A DNA stretch of 7,376 nt from Acidimicrobiia bacterium (lineage in GTDB: Bacteria > Actinomycetota > Acidimicrobiia > Spongiisociales > UBA5794). The position numbers were made by a program, and so were the translations under genes. The DNA lies in NCBI GenBank assembly GCA_030598905.1, contig JAUVPA010000088.1, forward strand, positions 1 through 7,376, written 5' to 3'. Positions 1 through 6,464 of the stretch are shown in pieces (position 1 is the stretch's first letter; the number at the start of each line of letters is the position of its first letter). Under the pieces are notes generated by a model, which was not told the DNA's origin, did no database searches, and worked only from the letters and a program-made list of their open reading frames with translations.

Positions 1-76
1 CGGAACCGTGATCGGCTTCGTCGCGACGACACATGACGAGTACGCACGACTCGTCGCCGAGGAGGGGACGCGATGA
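1..76 (+). CDS. C-terminal tail of an unidentified upstream gene (partial)
   Basis: The frame beginning at base 2 is open from the window edge and ends at TGA 74-76, giving the last 24 residues of a protein (it ends HDEYARLVAEEGTR). Its stop overlaps the acoA start by ATGA, the same arrangement as between acoA and acoB, which suggests a real gene in the same operon. The tail is too short to assign a family. In known acetoin operons the gene before acoA can be acoX (an ATP-NAD kinase-like protein), but nothing here shows that this is acoX. Confidence 0.6.
   Translation, partial: GTVIGFVATTHDEYARLVAEEGTR
59..67 (+). promoter_or_regulatory. Shine-Dalgarno sequence for acoA
   Basis: A purine run, GAGGAGGGG, ends 5 bases before the ATG at 73. 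It lies inside the end of the upstream reading frame. It supports the ATG at 73 as the acoA start and fits the N-terminus expected for this family. Confidence 0.75.
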
Positions 77-1044
77 GCGACCTCGACCGCGACACGCTCC
101 TGGCGCTGTACGAGTCCATGATGACGATCCGCATGTTCGAGGAACGTGTCACGCGGGAGTTCCGCAAAGGGGACATGCCGGGGTTCGTCCACACCTACAT
201 TGGTGCTGAGGCAGTCGCCGTCGCCGTGTGCGCCCACCTCAACGACAGCGACTACATCTCCAGTACCCATCGCGGGCACGGGCACTGCCTCGCAAAGGGC
301 TGTGATCCCGGCGACATGCTCGCCGAGCTCTACGGGCGCGAAACCGGTCTGTGCAAGGGCCGGGGCGGCTCGATGCACATCGCCGACTTCGAGCGCGGCA
401 TGCTCGGCGCCAACGCCATTGTCGGAGGGGGTATCGCTCTTGCGGCCGGCGGCGCGTTGGCCGCCCAGGTGAGAGGATCGGACGCAGTCGCCGTCACCTT
501 CTTCGGCGACGGCGCATCCAACCAGGGCGTGCTCCACGAGGTCATGAACCTGAGCTCGATCTGGCAGCTTCCTGTGATCTTCGTGTGTGAGAACAACGGC
601 TGGGCCGAGTCGACCCCCGTCGAGTACTCGACCAGCGTGGCGAACATTTCAGACCGAGCTGCCGGCTACGGGATTCCGGGCGTCTCGGTCGACGCTTCGG
701 ATGTGCTCGCTGTGTACGACGTTGCGGGCGCTGCAGTCGATCGGGCTCGGTCGGGCGAAGGCCCAACGCTGATCGAGGCAAGGATCGGGAGGATGGTGGG
801 GCACTATCTCGGAGATCCCGAGGGCTACCGAAGCAAGGACTCCAAGCTGGAGGAACAGAGTCGTGATCCGATACCTCCCTTCGAGCAACGGCTGCTCGCC
901 GACGGTGTTCTCAGCGACTCCTCGATCGCATCAATCGCTGCAGGAATCGAGGTGGTGCTCGACGCTGGCGTCGAGCACGCCAAGACAAGTCCCATGCCCG
1001 ACGCAGCGGATGTCGAGGCTCACGTCTACGCACCCGTGCAATGA
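73..1044 (+). CDS. acoA: Acetoin/pyruvate dehydrogenase complex E1 component, alpha subunit (AcoA type)
   Basis: This is the thiamine-diphosphate-binding alpha half of a heterotetrameric E1, which decarboxylates a 2-oxo acid or cleaves acetoin and hands the acyl group to the lipoyl E2. The 323 residues match the usual E1-alpha length. Visible landmarks are the HRGHGH motif (66-71), GGSMHIADFERGMLGANAIVGGG (about 98-120), and the ThDP/Mg signature running from GDGASNQG (145-152) to ENN (173-175). A family-typical GHYLGDPEGYR stretch lies at 243-252. The GMLGAN-IVGGG wording is more like AcoA than mitochondrial-type PDH alpha, so acetoin cleavage is favoured, but the substrate is not proven. 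The gene overlaps its upstream neighbour and acoB by 4 bp each, so it is in an operon. A strong ribosome binding site supports the start. The alternative call is a pyruvate or branched-chain E1 alpha. Confidence 0.93.
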   Translation: MSDLDRDTLLALYESMMTIRMFEERVTREFRKGDMPGFVHTYIGAEAVAVAVCAHLNDSDYISSTHRGHGHCLAKGCDPGDMLAELYGRETGLCKGRGGSMHIADFERGMLGANAIVGGGIALAAGGALAAQVRGSDAVAVTFFGDGASNQGVLHEVMNLSSIWQLPVIFVCENNGWAESTPVEYSTSVANISDRAAGYGIPGVSVDASDVLAVYDVAGAAVDRARSGEGPTLIEARIGRMVGHYLGDPEGYRSKDSKLEEQSRDPIPPFEQRLLADGVLSDSSIASIAAGIEVVLDAGVEHAKTSPMPDAADVEAHVYAPVQ

Positions 1045-2054
1045 CCGATCGAACGCTGTCGGGTGCCCAGGCCATCGGCGAGGCGCTGTTCCAGGCGATG
1101 GAACAGGATGCAAACGTGATCGTCCTCGGAGAGGACGTCTCCGGGGGAGCCGGGCTGGGCGAACCGCATGAGGGGGAGATGGGCGGATCGTTCGGTGTCA
1201 CACGATCGTTGTTCTCTGCCTTTGGGCCCACACGCGTCCGAGACACACCGATCTCAGAGGCCGCGGTAGCAGGCCTCGCGACGGGAGCCGCCGCAGCCGG
1301 CATTCGACCGGTGGCCGACATGATGTGGTCCTCCTTCACCCCTCTCGCCTTCGATCAGATCTTCAACCAGGCAGCCAAAATGCGGTATATGTTCGGAGGC
1401 CAGGCCACGGTCCCTGTGGTCTATCGGATGGCGATGGGCGCCGGGCTCGGCGCGGCAGGGCAGCACTCGGACACCCTCTATTCGCTGTACACCCACATTC
1501 CCGGTCTGAAGGTCGTCGTCCCATCCTCGCCATACGACGCAAAGGGCCTGTTGCTGTCCTCCATCGAAGACGACAACCCGGTGCTGTTCTTCGAGCACAT
1601 GGGACTGTACGGGCAAAAGGGGCACGTGCCGGAGGAGCCGTACACGGTTGCCATCGGCGAGGCGTCGGTTCTCCGAGAGGGCTCAGATGTCACCATCGTT
1701 GCGATCTCGATGATGACCGTGAAGGCCATCGATGCTGCCGAACTTCTTTCGGCTGATGGCGTGGAGTCCGAAGTCATCGATCCTCGGTCCCTGTCGCCGC
1801 TCGATGTCGAGACGCTGAGGCGATCGGTGGAGAAGACGGGGCGGTTGGTCATCGTGGACGAGAGCCCTCCTCGGTGTAGCATCGCATCAGATATCGCCGC
1901 CATCGTTGGCGAGGAGGCCTTCGGGGCGTTGCAGGCCCCGATCCGGAGAGTCACCGCACCGCATACGCCGGTGCCGTTGAGCCCTCCACTCGAACAGGCG
2001 TACATCCCGTCGATAGAGCGAGTCCTTGCCGCCGTGCGATCGACGCTCGCCTGA
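1041..2054 (+). CDS. acoB: Acetoin/pyruvate dehydrogenase complex E1 component, beta subunit (AcoB type)
   Basis: This is the beta half of the E1 enzyme, pairing with the preceding alpha subunit to form the ThDP active site. Its 337 residues are the normal length. The N-terminal pyrimidine-binding domain carries GEDV (30-33), DTPISE (68-73, whose Glu73 should contact the ThDP aminopyrimidine) and GQHSD (140-144, with the conserved His142). The C-terminal transketolase-like domain shows IDPRSLSPLD (246-255), IVDESP (271-276) and the closing APHTPVPLSPPLE (306-318). The start ATG overlaps the acoA stop as ATGA and has no strong ribosome binding site of its own, so translational coupling is likely. 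No E2 or E3 gene follows, because the next gene is on the other strand 9 bp away. Pyruvate or 2-oxoisovalerate E1 beta is the alternative. Confidence 0.93.
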   Translation: MTDRTLSGAQAIGEALFQAMEQDANVIVLGEDVSGGAGLGEPHEGEMGGSFGVTRSLFSAFGPTRVRDTPISEAAVAGLATGAAAAGIRPVADMMWSSFTPLAFDQIFNQAAKMRYMFGGQATVPVVYRMAMGAGLGAAGQHSDTLYSLYTHIPGLKVVVPSSPYDAKGLLLSSIEDDNPVLFFEHMGLYGQKGHVPEEPYTVAIGEASVLREGSDVTIVAISMMTVKAIDAAELLSADGVESEVIDPRSLSPLDVETLRRSVEKTGRLVIVDESPPRCSIASDIAAIVGEEAFGALQAPIRRVTAPHTPVPLSPPLEQAYIPSIERVLAAVRSTLA

Positions 2055-2063
2055 GCTCGCTCG

Positions 2064-4388
2064 CTACTCGGTTGGCTCGGGATGAATGAGTTCCCACAGG
2101 ACGTTTGGTCTAAGCGGCGTCTGCTCGACACGAACGCCAAAGGGCTCGAGTGCGTCGACCACCGCATTCACGATCGCGGCGGGTGTTGCCAGGGTTCCAG
2201 ACTCGCCGACACCCCGGACGCCGAGTGGAGTGGCCGATGGTGTGACGAATCGCTCCATCGTGAGCTTCGGCATCTCGACTGCGGACGGCAACAGGTACGA
2301 GCCGAAGCTCGCCGAGACCACCTGGCCATCCTCATCGTGTGAGACCTGTTCGTAGAGTGCCTGTCCAACCCCCTGTGCGATGCCTCCGTGGAGCTGGCCG
2401 TCGACGATGCCGGGATTGAGCGCAACGCCACAATCGTCTACGGAGACAAACTCGATGATCGAGACCACGCCGGTTTCGACGTCGACTTCGACGTGCGCCG
2501 CAGTGGCACCAAAGGCGAAGTTGACGGAGGGTGGGTCATAGAAGGCCGTTGCTTCGAGACCCGGCTCGAACATCGGCCCACTGTGCTTGAGGAAGTGGGC
2601 TTCTTCAGCCACCTCCTGCCACGCGAGGGCAGGCTCCCGGCTTCCCGCCACGCGGAAGGATCCTCCCTCGTATACGACGTCTTCAGAGGAAGCCTCGAGC
2701 ATCGCGCCTGCGACATCTTTGGCCTTGGCGACGACCCGCTGCGCGGCGATGAGAGCGGCATGGCCCCCGACGACCGCCCCTCTGCTGCCATGGGTGCCTC
2801 CTCCGTAGGGGATCGTTTCGGTGTCACCGTGCTTGACCGCGATGTCGTCGAACGGGATCTGCAGCTCGTCGGCCACGAGCTGCGCCACGACCGTGTCGGA
2901 ACCTTGGCCATGGGGGGATAGACCCGAGTACACGACGGTCTTGCCGTGGGGGTCGACACGGATCAACGCCGTCTCATGACCCGGAAAGAATTTCATGGGG
3001 TTCCAATCGTGGCCGGACGGTGAGAACCCGCACAACAGGTTGTACGTGGCAACGCCGACGCCCCGATAGATGCCCTTTTCTCTGAGGTTCCGCTGCGACC
3101 CCTTGATGGCCTCGTACCCGATCAGCTCGGCAGCGCGACTGAGCATCGCCGGGTAGTCACCGCTGTCGTACGTGAGCTCGAATGGTGTTTCATAGGGCAA
3201 CTGCTCTGGGCTCACCAGGTTGAGGAGACGCATCTCGAGCGGATCCATGCCGATCTCTCGAGCCGACTCCTCGATCATCCGCTCGAGGACGAACGTGGCC
3301 TCGGCGCGTCCCGACCCACGCAACGCTTCGATCGACATGGTGTTGGTGAACACCTTCTCGAGCTTGATGTCGACGCTGGGAATGTCGTAGTTCCCCGTGA
3401 GCGTGTCGATGGTGAGGTCGGGCACGACAGGCGTGAAGAAGTGAAAATATGCCCCGAGGTCGCCGACGAAATGGCTCCTCAAGCCGAGGATCTTCCCGTC
3501 CGCCCGAAGGGCCATTTCCACGTGGTGGATCTGGTCACGGGCGTGGACGGCTGCGGTGAAGTTCTCGGTGCGCGTCTCGGTCCACTTCACGGGCCGACCC
3601 AGCTGTAGTGCTCCCCACATGACCGCCAACTCGTCCGAATAGAGGTTGAGCTTGCTGCCAAAGCCACCACCTACATCCGGTGCGATCACGCGAAGCTTCG
3701 ATTCATCGATCGAAAGGATGTCTGAGAGCCAGGTGCGGATCGTGTGAGGCGACTGACACGCCATCCACACGGTGAGCTCGCCGGTCGCGGGTTCCGGCAC
3801 GGCGAGGGTTCCCCGCGGTTCGAGCGGAGATGCGGAAATGCGTTGGACCGCATGACGACGCTTCACGACATGGTCGGCCGCGGCAAAGGCTCCGTCAGGG
3901 TCACCGATCACCTTGTGGATCTCGCCGATCTTGTTGGTGCCGCGCTCCGGATGCACGAGCGGTGCGTCACCCGCCAGCGCTTTCCACGGGCCTAGCACGA
4001 CGGGAAGGGGTTCGTAGTCGACGGCTACCAATGCTGCGGCGTGCTCCGCCTGAGCCGCGGTCTCGGCAAGGACCATTGCAACCGCCTCACCGACATATCG
4101 CACGCGGTCACCGGTCAATGGGCGGCGCGGTGGGCTCTCGTCGGCCGCTGCCGTTGGCAGCAGTGGCATGGCGTTTGCGACCTCATCACCGGCGAAGACC
4201 GCGACGACGCCTCGAGCACGGCGTGCGTCTTCGGTATCGATGCCGAGGATCTCGGCATGTGCCAGGGGACTCCGCACGAATGAAGCGTGGACGACGTGCG
4301 GAACCGTGATGTCGTCAACATACCGGCCATGCCCTACGAGCAGCCTGGGGTCGTTCTTACGGCGCAGCCGCTCGCCGACCGCACCCAT
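2064..4388 (-). CDS. Molybdopterin-binding large subunit of an aerobic CO-dehydrogenase-like / xanthine dehydrogenase family hydroxylase (form II CoxL type)
   Basis: This is the catalytic subunit of a three-part molybdenum hydroxylase, binding molybdopterin (usually the cytosine dinucleotide form) and inserting water-derived oxygen into an unknown substrate. The 774 residues are typical. After the N-terminal RLRRKNDPRLLVGHGRYVDD region come the Moco-binding GGGFGSK (240-246), the active-site loop ALRGSGR (355-361), HGQGSDT (493-499), GTHGSRG (531-537) and GVRGVGESGT (723-732), whose Glu729 matches the catalytic glutamate. True CO dehydrogenase (form I) has AYxCSFR in the loop and form II has AYRGAGR; here there is no cysteine, so CO oxidation is unlikely. 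The ATG at 4388 overlaps the small-subunit stop as TGATG and has AAGGA 8 bases upstream; the open frame beyond it is an antisense-like extension of the neighbour. An aldehyde, purine, nicotinate-like or aromatic hydroxylase is possible. It is often named coxL, but specificity is unproven. Confidence 0.92.
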   Translation of the reverse strand: MGAVGERLRRKNDPRLLVGHGRYVDDITVPHVVHASFVRSPLAHAEILGIDTEDARRARGVVAVFAGDEVANAMPLLPTAAADESPPRRPLTGDRVRYVGEAVAMVLAETAAQAEHAAALVAVDYEPLPVVLGPWKALAGDAPLVHPERGTNKIGEIHKVIGDPDGAFAAADHVVKRRHAVQRISASPLEPRGTLAVPEPATGELTVWMACQSPHTIRTWLSDILSIDESKLRVIAPDVGGGFGSKLNLYSDELAVMWGALQLGRPVKWTETRTENFTAAVHARDQIHHVEMALRADGKILGLRSHFVGDLGAYFHFFTPVVPDLTIDTLTGNYDIPSVDIKLEKVFTNTMSIEALRGSGRAEATFVLERMIEESAREIGMDPLEMRLLNLVSPEQLPYETPFELTYDSGDYPAMLSRAAELIGYEAIKGSQRNLREKGIYRGVGVATYNLLCGFSPSGHDWNPMKFFPGHETALIRVDPHGKTVVYSGLSPHGQGSDTVVAQLVADELQIPFDDIAVKHGDTETIPYGGGTHGSRGAVVGGHAALIAAQRVVAKAKDVAGAMLEASSEDVVYEGGSFRVAGSREPALAWQEVAEEAHFLKHSGPMFEPGLEATAFYDPPSVNFAFGATAAHVEVDVETGVVSIIEFVSVDDCGVALNPGIVDGQLHGGIAQGVGQALYEQVSHDEDGQVVSASFGSYLLPSAVEMPKLTMERFVTPSATPLGVRGVGESGTLATPAAIVNAVVDALEPFGVRVEQTPLRPNVLWELIHPEPTE

Positions 4389-4852
4389 CAGGTTGTTCCT
4401 TCTGCGACTGCCAGCATCGCATCGACGATGTGCTGGTAGCCGGTGCAGCGACAAAGGTTGCCGGAGATGGCCTTGCGAACCTGTTCCTCGTCCGGGGAAG
4501 GGTTGGTGTCCAAGAAGGCTTTTGCCGCCATGAGGAAGCCCGAGGTGCAGAAGCCGCACTGCAAAGCGAAATGATCGGCGAAGGCTTCCTGGAGGGGGTC
4601 GAGCCGGCCGTCCTCGGCAAGCCCTTCGACGGTGGTCACGCTACGCCCGTGCGCTTGGGGTGCAAGGACCGTGCACGACTTGACCGCCCGGCCGTCCATC
4701 ACCACCGTGCATGCGCCGCAGTGAGACGTATCGCAGCCCACGTGTGTCCCGGTCAGCTGCAGTTCCTCGCGGAGCAGATGGACGAGCAAGGTCGACGGGC
4801 TGCACGACACCGCTCGGCTGACGCCGTTGACCGTGACGGTGATGTCTGTCAT
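4388..4852 (-). CDS. 2Fe-2S small subunit of the molybdenum hydroxylase (CoxS type)
   Basis: This is the electron-transfer subunit linking the molybdenum centre to FAD. The 154 residues hold both expected domains. The plant-ferredoxin-like cluster ligands are Cys40, Cys45, Cys48 and Cys60 (GCDTSHCGAC followed by KSC). The C-terminal helical domain ligands are Cys99, Cys102, Cys134 and Cys136 (CGFC and CRC). All eight are present, so the subunit looks functional. The gene sits between the FAD and molybdopterin subunits, overlapping the first by ATGA and the second by one base (TGATG), which suggests coupled translation at fixed stoichiometry. GAGG lies about 6 bases before the start. Confidence 0.95.
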   Translation of the reverse strand: MTDITVTVNGVSRAVSCSPSTLLVHLLREELQLTGTHVGCDTSHCGACTVVMDGRAVKSCTVLAPQAHGRSVTTVEGLAEDGRLDPLQEAFADHFALQCGFCTSGFLMAAKAFLDTNPSPDEEQVRKAISGNLCRCTGYQHIVDAMLAVAEGTT

Positions 4853-5706
4853 CCGTTACCTCGAGCGATGGCCCTCCGCAGGGCGCGGGCAGCGAGAGCA
4901 CCCACCACGGCACGTTTGTAGCGAATCGAGCCCCGCTCGTCGGCGGCGAGATCTGCGTCCTCAGCTGCGGCCAGCGCCGCCCCCTCGATGACGTCATCGC
5001 CGCCGTTTGTGCCGACGAGGGTCTGCTCGGCGCGGTTCGAACGCGGCGCCACCGCTGATGTGCCGGACAGCGAGACCCCGGCGCTTCGGATGTCGCCGCC
5101 ATCGCCGATATCGAGCTGAACCGCCACGGCGACGACGCCGTAATCTGCGGCTGCCCGCTTCAGCTTCTCGTATGCGCCGGACGGTGAGCCGGGGACGATC
5201 AATCGCGTAATCAGCTCGCCGGGCTCCAGGCTGGTCGTGAACGGGGACACGAAGAGGTCGTCAGATGCGATCGTGCGTACACCGTTGGGGCCTTCTGCCA
5301 GGACCTCGCCTCGGGAGGCGACGAGTGCAGCCGGTAAGTCATTCAGTGGATCGGCGTGGGCGAGGTTGCCACCGACCGTACCCAGGTTACGGACGAGTGG
5401 ATCGGCGATGACACGCGCAGCCTCGGTCCACAAGGGATTCGATCGACTGATGTCATCTGAGGCGGCGACATCTGCCGTGGTCACGAGTGCACCGAGCTCC
5501 GTTGACTCATCCGATACGCTGATTCCGGTGAGACCTGGCACCCGCCCGATGTCGACAACTCGACTCGGCCGAGCGATCCGCAGTCGGAGCAGTGGGATGA
5601 GGCTCTGTCCGCCGGCAATGGCCATGACGGATTCGCCCTGTGCCAACGCAGAGACCGCTCCTTGCACATCCTCGGCGAGCTCGTACTCGAAATCGGGCGG
5701 TCTCAT
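4849..5706 (-). CDS. FAD-binding medium subunit of the molybdenum hydroxylase (CoxM type)
   Basis: This is the flavoprotein subunit that passes electrons from the iron-sulfur subunit to an acceptor. The 285 residues are the usual size. The PCMH-type FAD-binding domain shows AGGQSLIPLLRLR (31-43) and TVGGNLAHADP (110-120), the two flavin-contact motifs of this family. The C-terminal CO-dehydrogenase flavoprotein domain ends in IRYKRAVVGALAARAL (261-276). It is the first gene of the operon. Its ATG at 5706 follows a weak GGAG only 3 bases upstream, and upstream DNA carries an AT-rich inverted repeat that may control the operon. The stop overlaps the next gene by ATGA. Substrate and electron acceptor cannot be read from this subunit. 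Confidence 0.93.
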   Translation of the reverse strand: MRPPDFEYELAEDVQGAVSALAQGESVMAIAGGQSLIPLLRLRIARPSRVVDIGRVPGLTGISVSDESTELGALVTTADVAASDDISRSNPLWTEAARVIADPLVRNLGTVGGNLAHADPLNDLPAALVASRGEVLAEGPNGVRTIASDDLFVSPFTTSLEPGELITRLIVPGSPSGAYEKLKRAAADYGVVAVAVQLDIGDGGDIRSAGVSLSGTSAVAPRSNRAEQTLVGTNGGDDVIEGAALAAAEDADLAADERGSIRYKRAVVGALAARALRRAIARGNG

Positions 5707-5718
5707 TGGCTCCAGTTG

Positions 5719-5739
5719 GTCTTGTATATGTTATAAGAC
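5719..5739 (-). promoter_or_regulatory. Candidate operator/promoter element of the molybdenum hydroxylase operon
   Basis: An inverted repeat of 21 bp has arms GTCTTGTA and TATAAGAC, matching at 7 of 8 positions around a 5-base spacer. It is strongly AT-rich against GC-rich surroundings and lies 13-33 bp before the FAD-subunit start. On the minus strand it contains TAACAT, which fits a TANNNT -10 box, but I see no convincing -35. A repressor site overlapping the promoter is the simplest reading. The TTGTA half resembles operators of GntR (FCD) regulators, but no regulator gene is in the window. Confidence 0.45.
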
Positions 5740-5740
5740 T

Positions 5741-5761
5741 GGCACCACAGCTGCTGGTGTC
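5741..5761. repeat. Short second inverted repeat next to the AT-rich operator candidate
   Basis: CACCA (5743-5747) and TGGTG (5755-5759) face each other across a 7-base loop, extended by one G.T and one G.C pair, with the palindrome CAGCTG nearly centred in the loop. It adjoins the AT-rich repeat by one base. It could be a second regulator site or an upstream activator half, or a chance repeat; its short arms keep confidence low. Confidence 0.25.
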
Positions 5762-5911
5762 CACACGGACGAGAGACTCGTGACGATCTTGGTACGAATC
5801 CCCACATCAAGATGGCGCCCGAATTCGCCTGGCAGACAGAGCAGACGACGTCGGCGCGGATACTGGACTTCCTGGCCTCGGTCTCCGGCACCGAGTCGGC
5901 GCCCTAGCCGA

Positions 5912-6052
5912 TCAGGCCATGGTGCTCGGGTCGAACAGGTCCTCTGCGGCGACCGGGCGGTCGATGATTCCCTGTCTGAGCGCATGGTCGAGTGAGCGCC
6001 ACTCCTGAACGACTGACCGCCTGGCTCCCGAGGCGAGCGAGTTCGCGCTCAA
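5912..6052 (-). pseudogene. Possible decayed gene tail, family unknown
   Basis: This minus-strand frame of 46 codons ends at TGA 5912 and is closed upstream by TAG at 6053-6055. It has about 83% G/C in third positions and an ordinary protein composition (its end includes RQGIIDRPVAAEDLFDP). It has no ATG or GTG before the coding-like part, so it reads as the C-terminal end of a gene whose upstream portion is lost or frame-disrupted. An adjoining minus frame (5904-6173) also looks partly protein-like, which would fit a frameshift. I do not recognise the family. Chance open frame is the alternative. Confidence 0.25.
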
Positions 6053-6198
6053 CTACTGGGGCGACTGCGGCACGCCCGAGGTGGAGGCGTCTCGGGGATG
6101 CTTTTAGTGCCTCGCAGACGGCCTTCGTGGGCCGTTTCATGGTCGAGGGGAGCCGTGCTCCGAGACCTTGCATCTGTGGGAGCGAAGCGGGCGGTTCG

Positions 6199-6395
6199 CT
6201 ACCCCGTCACCCGGGTCAGCTTGATCCCGTTGGCGTCCTTCTCGTTGGGGTTGGCAAGACCTAACGCCGTGATGGCGCCAACCAGTACGAAAAGCCCCAT
6301 CCACTGAGAACCATCGCCCACAAGGCGGCGCCGGCAGCAACGAGCAGTATTGGCGGGACTCGCTGCACCACGCGCGAAGCACCTGCAATCGTCAT
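6199..6395 (-). pseudogene. Small two-helix membrane protein gene interrupted by a single-base frameshift
   Basis: From ATG 6395 a frame encodes 44 residues with one hydrophobic helix (PPILLVAAGAALW) and stops at 6261. A second, overlapping minus frame carries another hydrophobic helix (MGLFVLVGAITALGLA) and then a polar tail NPNEKDANGIKLTRVTG, ending at TAG 6199. Adding one G to the GGG run at 6317-6319 joins them into a single 65-residue protein with two membrane segments linked by a short GDGSQ loop. No slippery heptamer for programmed shifting is visible, so this is a real mutation or a base-call error. The gene starts 69 bp after the channel-like gene, in the same direction, so the two may have been co-transcribed. 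The start lacks a clear ribosome binding site. Family not recognised. Confidence 0.55.
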
Positions 6396-6464
6396 GGCGT
6401 CGAGCACCCGCCGCGGTCGGCGTCTCGAACCGGCGCCTCAGGTCGGCCGGCGTCGTCCTCTCTG

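Larger units (their letters stand above)
5740..6198. other. Stretch without an intact gene between the hydroxylase operon and the membrane genes
   Basis: About 460 bases hold no frame that reads as a complete, recognisable protein. From 5812 to 5907 third positions are about 90% G/C in two opposed frames that share their third bases. One is a + strand frame of 31 codons (ATG 5812). The other is a - strand frame (GTG 5891 to TGA 5703) that overlaps the FAD-subunit start by ATGA and carries CxxC and CGHxxxxC. Neither has a good ribosome binding site or a family I recognise. Next to it, 5912-6052 has a coding-like minus frame listed separately. The region may be decayed genes plus the regulatory DNA of the operon. 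Confidence 0.4.

Noticed and set aside
2050..2081. Possible bidirectional terminator between the convergent operons
   Set aside because: The best stem is CCTGAGC with GCTCGGG (7 pairs, one G.T) around an 18-base loop, with no T-run on either side, too weak to call.
1478..2167. Minus-strand open frame of 229 codons across the end of acoB
   Set aside because: It overlaps the conserved acoB coding sequence and the end of the hydroxylase gene. Its Ser/Thr/Arg-rich composition is typical of a shadow frame.
2388..2921. Plus-strand open frame of 177 codons inside the molybdenum subunit gene
   Set aside because: It is antisense to an intact gene with full family motifs, and long antisense frames are expected in high-GC coding DNA. 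The translation shows no recognisable domain.
4389..4559. Upstream extension of the molybdenum subunit gene by 57 codons
   Set aside because: The extension lies inside the 2Fe-2S subunit gene in another frame and is Arg/His-rich; family homology begins at the ATG at 4388, which has a ribosome binding site.
2064..5706. Genuine carbon monoxide dehydrogenase (form I) operon
   Set aside because: The large subunit lacks the AYxCSFR loop cysteine; glycine sits at that position.
5237..5995. Plus-strand open frame of 252 codons over the FAD subunit gene and beyond
   Set aside because: It is antisense to the FAD subunit over most of its length and Arg/Ser-rich, with no recognisable domain.
6261..6395. 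Programmed frameshift instead of a mutation in the small membrane gene
   Set aside because: No X-XXY-YYZ slippery heptamer or downstream hairpin is visible around 6317-6319, so a simple indel or base-call error is more likely.
6410..6450. GC-rich inverted repeat after the channel-like gene as a terminator
   Set aside because: Only about five contiguous pairs (CCGGC/GCCGG) form, with no T-run; such short matches are common at this base composition.
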